Shown here piece after piece: positions 58,746-64,000 of a DNA stretch of 64,000 nt (position 1 is its first letter; every line of letters begins with the position of its first letter). A program made the translations under genes and the position numbers. The notes beneath the pieces were generated by a model. That model saw only the letters and a program-made list of their open reading frames with translations, was not told where the DNA came from and did not search any database. Location of the stretch: positions 186,001 through 250,000 of the forward strand of contig SEIO01000001.1 in assembly GCA_004145795.1 (NCBI GenBank), read 5' to 3'. Source of the DNA: Lentibacillus lipolyticus. Lineage in GTDB: Bacteria; Bacillota; Bacilli; Bacillales; Amphibacillaceae.

Positions 58746-59258
58746 CTATGTCAATGATGTTCGTAATGACAGTTCGTCTAACCAACTGCCTTCCATGGTG
58801 TAAAAATCAACACGAATGTCTTCCAGTGTGTCCCATGTCATGAGGACATATGTTTTTTCTGTTCGTCTGCGCGGCAGAAGGATACTTCCGGGATTAATAA
58901 GTAATTGCTGGCCAACCTTCTCAGCTCCGGCCATATGCGTGTGACCAAAGCAAACAACCTGAGCCTCTAATTCTTGAGCACGATAGGCAATTGCCATCGG
59001 ATTGGTCTTGACTTGGTGCAAATGACCGTGTGCAATGAAAAAATGAAGGCCGCCAATAGTACTTGTTTGCTCTTCGGGAAGTCTGGCATCCGCATCACAA
59101 TTACCTGCTACTTTGATGAAACCGTCAAGTTCCGGTGCGTCCATTTCGAGTTCTGAATCACCACAATGAATCATAAATTCCGGCGAATGCCGTTTCTTAA
59201 TCGCGGCAAGTTCTTCCGTCGAGCCGTGACTATCACTGATAATAAGTACTTCCGGCAT
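58746..59258 (-). CDS. YfcE/MJ0936-family metallophosphoesterase (YsnB-like)
   Basis: A 170-residue calcineurin-like phosphodiesterase. All metal motifs are visible: ISDSHGS, HCGDSE, AGNCD, IAHGHLHQV and FGHTHMAGAE. Family members hydrolyse phosphodiesters such as bis-pNPP in vitro; the natural substrate is unknown. The ATG at 59258 follows GAGGTGA and is preferred over one three codons earlier. It is the last gene of the gerM/rph/rdgB group, ten bases after rdgB, as in B. subtilis. Confidence 0.9.
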   Translation of the reverse strand: MPEVLIISDSHGSTEELAAIKKRHSPEFMIHCGDSELEMDAPELDGFIKVAGNCDADARLPEEQTSTIGGLHFFIAHGHLHQVKTNPMAIAYRAQELEAQVVCFGHTHMAGAEKVGQQLLINPGSILLPRRRTEKTYVLMTWDTLEDIRVDFYTMEGSWLDELSLRTSLT

Positions 59259-59268
59259 TGCTATCACC

Positions 59269-59871
59269 TCAATTCATTCTGTTTACTAACCAGTCTTTCA
59301 GCTGAACAATTGCATTTTTCCGATGGCTGATATCGTTCTTTTCTGACGGAGAAAGCTGGGCCATTGTTTTGTTATAACTGTCTGGTGTAAAAACGGGATC
59401 ATAGCCAAACCCATTTTCACCTGCTTGTGAAAAGGCGATTGTTCCTTCACAAGTACCTTCTACAAAAATAGTCGGTTCCCCTGGAATGGCTACCGCCAAC
59501 ACACAAACAAACCGGGCAGTACGTTCTTCCGGTGCCTCAATCCCTTTTAATTCTTGAAGTACCTTATCAATATTTGCCTGATCGTCTTTCGGTTGACCCG
59601 CATAGCGTGCTGAAAAAACACCAGGCCTGCCGTTCAGTGCGTCAATCATAAGTCCTGAATCATCAGCCAGAACCGGCTGTTTCATCATACCTGCAATCGT
59701 TTCGGCTTTTATGGCGGCATTTTCCCTAAATGTTGTACCAGTTTCCTCAATATCGCCCAATTCTTCATCCAATTCTGATAATGAAATCGCATTTATGTGA
59801 TAGGCAGAAAAAAAAGATTTAAATTCTCTCGCTTTGCCGGCGTTTTTCGTGGCAATAATAATTTCTTTCAC
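59269..59871 (-). CDS. rdgB: XTP/dITP diphosphatase
   Basis: This enzyme removes non-canonical purine nucleoside triphosphates (XTP, dITP), preventing their use in DNA and RNA. The 200-residue Ham1/RdgB-family protein has [59 protein letters not shown] and [25 protein letters not shown]-type motifs in separate blocks. The start overlaps the rph stop as ATGA. Confidence 0.97.
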   Translation of the reverse strand: MKEIIIATKNAGKAREFKSFFSAYHINAISLSELDEELGDIEETGTTFRENAAIKAETIAGMMKQPVLADDSGLMIDALNGRPGVFSARYAGQPKDDQANIDKVLQELKGIEAPEERTARFVCVLAVAIPGEPTIFVEGTCEGTIAFSQAGENGFGYDPVFTPDSYNKTMAQLSPSEKNDISHRKNAIVQLKDWLVNRMN

Positions 59872-60635
59872 GGCGTATCTTCCTTTGTTATCCTAGTTTC
59901 ACCAATACTGCCAGCTGCATCCCCAAGAACATTCTTTTGGATGGCATTTATTTTTTTCAGCCCTTCAGTGGCAAGCGCAAGCATATTCTGCAGCTGATCT
60001 GCATTGAATGTTGCTTCCTCACCTGTTCCCTGCACTTCAACAAATTCACCTTTACCGGTCATTACTATATTCATATCAACGTGAGCCTGCGAATCTTCCC
60101 CATAATCAAGGTCAAGAAGTTCTGTGCCATCCGATGAAATTCCCACCGAAATGGCTGCCAAGAAATCAGTGACAGGCATCTTTTTTATCGTATTTGTTTT
60201 CTTTAATTTGTCAAATGCCATAACAACAGCAACAAACGCTCCTGTTATGGATGCTGTACGGGTGCCGCCATCTGCCTGAATCACGTCACAATCAACCCAG
60301 ACAGTCCGTTCCCCGATTTGATTCAGGTCTACAACCGAGCGCAGTGCCCGGCCGATTAAACGCTGAATTTCCATTGTCCTGCCGCCCACTTTTCCTTTGG
60401 AGGATTCGCGTATATTCCGCTGTTCCGTCGCACGTGGAAGCATAGCGTATTCGGCTGTTATCCAGCCCTTGCCCTGTCCCCGCATAAACGGCGGTACACG
60501 GTTTTCAATACTCGCATTGCAGATCACTTTCGTATCCCCGAATTCAATAAGTACAGACCCTTCCGGATGCTTGACATAATCCGTGGTGATTGTTATAGAT
60601 CTTAATTCGTTATCATTTCGATTATCATTTCGCAC
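59868..60635 (-). CDS. rph: Ribonuclease PH
   Basis: RNase PH trims tRNA 3' ends phosphorolytically. The 255-residue protein has [75 protein letters not shown] and the phosphate/metal motif [18 protein letters not shown]. The start is GTG with AGGAGG ten bases upstream. A terminator 85 bases upstream ends the gerM transcript. Confidence 0.97.
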   Translation of the reverse strand: MRNDNRNDNELRSITITTDYVKHPEGSVLIEFGDTKVICNASIENRVPPFMRGQGKGWITAEYAMLPRATEQRNIRESSKGKVGGRTMEIQRLIGRALRSVVDLNQIGERTVWVDCDVIQADGGTRTASITGAFVAVVMAFDKLKKTNTIKKMPVTDFLAAISVGISSDGTELLDLDYGEDSQAHVDMNIVMTGKGEFVEVQGTGEEATFNADQLQNMLALATEGLKKINAIQKNVLGDAAGSIGETRITKEDTP

Positions 60636-60720
60636 TGACTGTTTGCCTCCTTATGATGAACCCAAGCTTATCCTAACATATTTTTTACCACGGAGATATG
60701 GATTATGATACAGCAAAAGA

Positions 60721-60743
60721 AAAAGACTGTGCGGAACAGTCTT
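60721..60743 (-). terminator. Terminator after gerM
   Basis: AAGACTGT / ACAGTCTT with a five-base loop, followed by TTTCTTTT on the minus strand, 115 bases past gerM. The stretch between holds no supported gene. Confidence 0.8.
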
Positions 60744-60857
60744 GTACTTGATAGCGACAATCTGGTATAGAACACTGGACCTGAACTCACCTGCTTGCAG
60801 GGCTTGCCAGCAGTGTAGAGGCAAACTTTTTTTCAAAAATGAATGAATCATCTGTGC

Positions 60858-61964
60858 TTACAATTTTTGCTTAGCTATAAATTTTTGTTTCGTAACCGGC
60901 TCGGTATATGGTTCCCCGTTTTCATTAAAGAGTGTTTCAACATCCTCCACCTTCACCTCAACAGCCTCTACTTCCTCGTCCTGCGTCAATGTGCGGACTA
61001 ATGATTCCATTACTTTGTCAGAAATAACAGGCTTATTGTTGCCCTGTTTTCCGGCGTCCTGAAGTACATCCTGGCTGAACATTACTTCCAGCACTCCATT
61101 CTGCAGACTTGGATCATTCGTCATCTCTGTCTGACTATTAAACACGTGCTGAAGATTTGTATCAAAACCCGGGCCTTCCAGCATTGTCTGAATCGTTGAA
61201 CCGAAAGTGTCCTGATCTTCCACATCAATATACTGGGTAACAGGTACATAGTACTCATTATCTCCCTGGACAGATGGATAGTACAACGTGACAGGCTCAC
61301 TTTGCATTAAATCCACACTTTTTGACTGTACAATGTTAATGCCATCTTTTCTTGAATACCCCTTGCCAATTGGCGTACCATTCACAGGCATTGTTTGCTG
61401 CTTTTGGCCATTGATTTGTAATTTCATTTCATTCACACTGTCAAATTGCGTAAGTGTGTGTGTCATTGCCTGCAAGATTTTCCGTTCATTTTCCGATTCA
61501 TAGTTTTCAAATTCCTTGGAGACATTGACAACCATTTCTCCGTTATCTTTCAGGTTAAGTCCGAGTATTTCTGTCCCCGCGGGCAATACAGCACGGAAGC
61601 CATTTGGCAGAAGCGATGTAACCGGACCGTCTTTCACAAGGTACTCCAAAGCTTGCGCCGCCACTTCTTTTGAGTCCGGCTGTGGCAGCTCCATTGTCTG
61701 CGGCGCTACCATGCCATTGGCATCAATCAGGTATAACTGTGTCTCCACAGTAGCGGAAGCTGTATCGTCACCAGTCTTATTTCCGTCCATCTTTTCATTT
61801 TTCTTGCCGTCAGCCGGGTTTTGCCCACTATCATTAACCGCTTCCGCATTTGGCGGCGGATCTACTTCTTTATTTTCCAGCGACTGTTCCCCCTGAAAAC
61901 ATCCAGATAGTATAATAGCAAGTGACATCGCCATACTGGTAAGCAATAGGCTGCGTTTTTGCAT
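60858..61964 (-). CDS. gerM: Germination/sporulation lipoprotein GerM
   Basis: GerM is needed for normal engulfment, cortex formation and germination in B. subtilis. The 368-residue lipoprotein has signal LLLTSMAMSLAIILSGC (lipobox LSGC, Cys22), a polar linker, and two GerMN domains of about 120 residues: the first with LYLIDANGMVAPQTMELP ... NGFRAVLPAGTEIL, the second with VTLYYPSVQGDNEYYVPVTQY ... VEVKVEDVETLFNENG. It lies between racE and rph as in B. subtilis. AGGAGGG precedes the ATG. Confidence 0.95.
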   Translation of the reverse strand: MQKRSLLLTSMAMSLAIILSGCFQGEQSLENKEVDPPPNAEAVNDSGQNPADGKKNEKMDGNKTGDDTASATVETQLYLIDANGMVAPQTMELPQPDSKEVAAQALEYLVKDGPVTSLLPNGFRAVLPAGTEILGLNLKDNGEMVVNVSKEFENYESENERKILQAMTHTLTQFDSVNEMKLQINGQKQQTMPVNGTPIGKGYSRKDGINIVQSKSVDLMQSEPVTLYYPSVQGDNEYYVPVTQYIDVEDQDTFGSTIQTMLEGPGFDTNLQHVFNSQTEMTNDPSLQNGVLEVMFSQDVLQDAGKQGNNKPVISDKVMESLVRTLTQDEEVEAVEVKVEDVETLFNENGEPYTEPVTKQKFIAKQKL

Positions 61965-62033
61965 GATTTTCCCTCCTACGATGGTTTGTACTATTATATA
62001 TACGAGCTCAAAATAAATTTAGACCAGCAAGCA

Positions 62034-62064
62034 TAAAAAAATTGGAATCTATTTTGATTCCAAT
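62034..62064 (-). terminator. Terminator overlapping the end of racE
   Basis: ATTGGAATC / GATTCCAAT with a six-base loop and seven Ts; the racE stop codon lies in the loop. Confidence 0.88.
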
Positions 62065-62873
62065 GATCGAAGAATGGCATTTTCGATGGTGACCGAGTCA
62101 AAGTGTTCAACGTATTCCTTAAAGATTCCTTCTGTAATTTTGGCAATCACTTCAATCCGTCCTGTTGAATAAAATTGATGCACCGGTGTCTCCTCTCCCT
62201 TATACAGAAGATGATGAAAACCGAGGATGGTACTCGCTTCCCTGGCTGTTTCCTCACTAGATGAGATGATGGCAACCTGATTGCCCATAACCCGCTGAAT
62301 CGTGTTTTTGATAAGCGGATAATGCGTGCATCCAAGAATGAGTGTATCCATTTCCCCTTTCATCGGTAAAAGGGCGTTTTGGACAACCTCTTCCACCTGC
62401 TTTCCTGAGAGACAGCCCTGCTCCACCATTGGGACAAATGATGGACATGCCTGCGACTGGATATGGAGATCCGGGTTAATTTCCTGCAATGCCTTTACAT
62501 ATGCATGACTTTGGATCGTCCCTTCAGTTCCGATCACACCTATATGACTGTTCACTGTCTCGTTAATCGCTGCACGTGCTCCCGGCTCGATAACGCCGAT
62601 TACCGGAATAGACAGCTTCTCCTTCAATTCATGCAGTGTAAAAGCCGTCGCCGTATTGCAGGCGATGATAAGCATTTTTATATCCTTTTCCAGCAAAAAG
62701 TCAACCATTTCCCATGTGAACTTTTTTACTTCTGTACTGGATCTTGGTCCATATGGGCACCGTTGCGTATCACCCAGATATATCAAACGTTCCTTTGGCA
62801 GCTGCCGCATCAGTTCTTGTGCAACAGTAAGTCCGCCTACACCAGAGTCAATAACACCTATCGCCTTATGCAA
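62049..62873 (-). CDS. racE: Glutamate racemase
   Basis: RacE (MurI) makes D-glutamate for peptidoglycan. The 274-residue protein has GVIDSGVGGLTVAQELM, ERLIYLGDTQRCPYG, the first catalytic cysteine in IIACNTATAF, GVIGTEGTI, and the second in ILGCTHYPLI. Bacilli often have two racemases (racE and yrpC); the place next to gerE/gerM makes this racE. Transcription ends in a terminator that overlaps the gene end. Confidence 0.97.
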   Translation of the reverse strand: MHKAIGVIDSGVGGLTVAQELMRQLPKERLIYLGDTQRCPYGPRSSTEVKKFTWEMVDFLLEKDIKMLIIACNTATAFTLHELKEKLSIPVIGVIEPGARAAINETVNSHIGVIGTEGTIQSHAYVKALQEINPDLHIQSQACPSFVPMVEQGCLSGKQVEEVVQNALLPMKGEMDTLILGCTHYPLIKNTIQRVMGNQVAIISSSEETAREASTILGFHHLLYKGEETPVHQFYSTGRIEVIAKITEGIFKEYVEHFDSVTIENAILRSLESK

Positions 62874-62895
62874 AGAATCGCCTCTTCCGTACTGT

Positions 62896-63111
62896 TTATT
62901 CGTGGTTGACTTGTTTCATTTGTTCATACATGCACTCGAGGAGCTCGGTTAATGTTTCCGTCTGTTCATTAGAAAAGCTTCCCAGAACATCACCCAAGTA
63001 ATCAGGCGAATGTCCCTTATTCAATCCGGGTAACCCCCTAGGCAGCACAATTTATACATACAGTTTATCATAATCTGACGAAAATTGTTGGCTTATGTTG
63101 TGATCCATCAT
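62896..63111 (-). pseudogene. Remnant of a MarR-family regulator (ysmB position)
   Basis: In one frame on the minus strand, ATG 63111 with GGAGTGA before it encodes MMDHNISQQFSSDYDKLYV and then a stop (TAA 63052-63054). Ten codons later the same frame continues as a MarR-type C-terminal dimerisation helix, DYLGDVLGSFSNEQTETL and TELLECMYEQM, ending at TAA 62896. The winged-helix DNA-binding centre (about 90 residues) is missing. B. subtilis ysmB, a MarR homolog, lies here between racE and gerE. A 42-residue product from TTG 63024 (AGGGGG upstream) is possible but could not bind DNA. Confidence 0.65.
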
Positions 63112-63202
63112 TCACTCCGCTCATGTTGCGTTTGATATTTCCTATAATGGCCTTGTTTTCTAGGGATAATGTCATGATATTAACTTCCGCGAAAAATGTG
63201 CT

Positions 63203-63230
63203 CACCGTTTATGTGTGTTTTCATAAACTA
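63203..63230 (+). promoter_or_regulatory. Candidate sigma-K promoter for gerE
   Basis: CACC and CATAAACTA are 15 bases apart, matching the sigma-K pattern (AC at -35, CATAnnnTA at -10), about 60 bases before the gerE start. B. subtilis gerE is transcribed by sigma-K. Confidence 0.6.
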
Positions 63231-63289
63231 TAGTGACTAAATAATTACCCTTCGCATGCAGCTCTTTGACAGCAAGGAGGGGTTATCAT

Positions 63290-63514
63290 TTGAAGGACAA
63301 CGACTACAAACCAATGCAATTGTTGACGAAACGGGAAAAAGAAGTATTTGATCTCCTAGTACAGGATAAAACAACGAAGGAAATTGCCCAGGAATTATTT
63401 ATTTCCGAAAAAACAGTTCGAAACCATATTTCCAATTCAATGCAGAAGCTAGGCGTAAAGGGGCGATCACAAGCTGTAGTTGAATTGCTCCGCATGGGTG
63501 AATTAGAACTCTAA
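63290..63514 (+). CDS. gerE: Late mother-cell transcription factor GerE
   Basis: GerE is a LuxR-type helix-turn-helix protein that switches on late coat genes and represses early sigma-K genes. The 74-residue protein equals B. subtilis GerE in length and is nearly identical from LLTKREKEVFDLLVQDKTTKE onward in blocks, with the recognition region ELFISEKTVRNHISNSMQKLG and the end VVELLRMGELEL. It starts with TTG nine bases after AGGAGG; the longer frame is rejected by family length. Confidence 0.97.
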   Translation: MKDNDYKPMQLLTKREKEVFDLLVQDKTTKEIAQELFISEKTVRNHISNSMQKLGVKGRSQAVVELLRMGELEL

Positions 63515-63531
63515 GTGGAGTACAGCAGCTC

Positions 63532-63561
63532 AAATAGTGTGGGAATCCTCCCACACTATTT
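63532..63561. terminator. Terminator between gerE and the thioesterase gene
   Basis: A perfect 13-bp stem AAATAGTGTGGGA / TCCCACACTATTT with a four-base loop, between converging genes. Confidence 0.85.
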
Positions 63562-63577
63562 ATTTATGAAGATTCAG

Positions 63578-63991
63578 CTATACCGAAAGTTTAGCTTTCA
63601 TTTTTTCCGACATCGGGACAGGCTTGCCTGATTCTGCGTCCAGGTTCACCATTCTTCCGCGGCCGGTCAGACAAAGCTCACTATCCTTGTTTACACCTAA
63701 GTAATGGATATCAAATGAAGTGGTCCCTATTTGATTTACTTTTACATATAATTTAAGTTTTTCATCAAAGTAAATTTGCTTATGGTAGTCACATTGCAAA
63801 TCAGCAACAATAGGGATGCTTTCATTCTTCTCGCCACTATCGAAAAATCCAGCTTCCTTCAAAAACTCCACTCGTGCTTCCTCAAAATAGATGAAAGCGG
63901 ACACATTATTGACATGTCCAAACATATCCGTTTCTGAAAACCGAATATTTACCGGTATATAAAATGAAAACTCTGAACGCCACTGTTGCAT
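63578..63991 (-). CDS. Hotdog-fold acyl-CoA thioesterase (YsmA-like)
   Basis: A 4HBT-type thioesterase of at least 137 residues. FSETDMFGHVNNVSAFIYFEEAR carries the catalytic Asp and HVNN of the 4-hydroxybenzoyl-CoA thioesterase/FcbC family as separate short motifs. Substrate is not predictable beyond an acyl-CoA. B. subtilis ysmA lies beside gerE in the same way. ATG 63991 has only a weak GAAGAT before it and the frame stays open to the window edge, so the true start may lie outside. Confidence 0.82.
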   Translation of the reverse strand: MQQWRSEFSFYIPVNIRFSETDMFGHVNNVSAFIYFEEARVEFLKEAGFFDSGEKNESIPIVADLQCDYHKQIYFDEKLKLYVKVNQIGTTSFDIHYLGVNKDSELCLTGRGRMVNLDAESGKPVPMSEKMKAKLSV

Positions 63992-64000
63992 ATCTTCAAT

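Noticed and set aside
60651-60851. 66-codon minus-strand frame between gerM and rph
   Set aside because: The gerM terminator hairpin lies within it and no similarity or ribosome site supports it.

Overview
The window is a conserved chromosomal core segment of an endospore-forming Bacillaceae bacterium. Gene order follows the Bacillus subtilis stretch from yrvJ/dtd/relA, through the sporulation, cell-shape and heme genes, to gerE/ysmA. Sporulation genes unique to spore formers are present: spoVB, coxA, safA, spo0B, spoIVFA/FB, spoIIB, spoVID, gerM and gerE. Many proteins (SpoVID, trigger factor, SecDF) are rich in Asp/Glu, which suggests a halotolerant genus of the Virgibacillus/Lentibacillus/Oceanobacillus type; that placement is inference.

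Layout. 0-9.2 kb: end of a cell-wall amidase, then dtd, relA, apt, recJ, a LapA-domain protein, secDF and comN (stringent response, purine salvage, repair, secretion). 9.3-13 kb: spoVB, an ArsB/NhaD-type permease, a TIGR04086 membrane protein and a GC-rich hairpin repeat. 13-18.4 kb: yajC, tgt, queA, a DUF2905 protein, ruvB, ruvA and yebC (queuosine tRNA modification, Holliday-junction repair). 18.5-21.8 kb: coxA, nadE, an APH-fold protein and safA. 22-27.7 kb: pheA, obgE, spo0B, rpmA, prp, rplU with its leader, spoIVFB and spoIVFA. 27.9-35.6 kb: minD, minC, mreD, mreC, mreB, radC, spoIIB and folC (division-site selection, cell shape). 35.7-37.4 kb: a plus-strand pair of RimK-like ATP-grasp ligases. 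37.5-43 kb: valS with a T-box leader, a 62-residue membrane protein, ysxE and spoVID. 43.2-43.7 kb: an inverted-repeat-bounded composite repeat. 43.8-50 kb: the heme operon hemA-X-C-D-B-L. 50-58.2 kb: ysxD-like gene, engB, lonA, clpX, tig and a YsoA-like protein. 58.4-58.5 kb: tRNA-Arg and tRNA-Gly. 58.7-64 kb: YsnB-like phosphodiesterase, rdgB, rph, gerM, racE, a decayed marR-type gene, gerE and a thioesterase.

The genes mainly serve growth housekeeping plus spore assembly. The most notable points are these. Both LysM coat morphogens, SafA and SpoVID, are directly followed by an APH/CotS-family protein; one keeps the kinase residues and the other has lost them. Two tandem uncharacterised ATP-grasp ligases lie between folC and valS. 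A MITE-like composite repeat lies upstream of the spoVID gene. The B. subtilis ysmB position holds a MarR-like remnant with an internal deletion. A small membrane protein has a possible sigma-K promoter. No phage, IS element, CRISPR array or defence island is visible, and I did not find a clear new multi-gene system.
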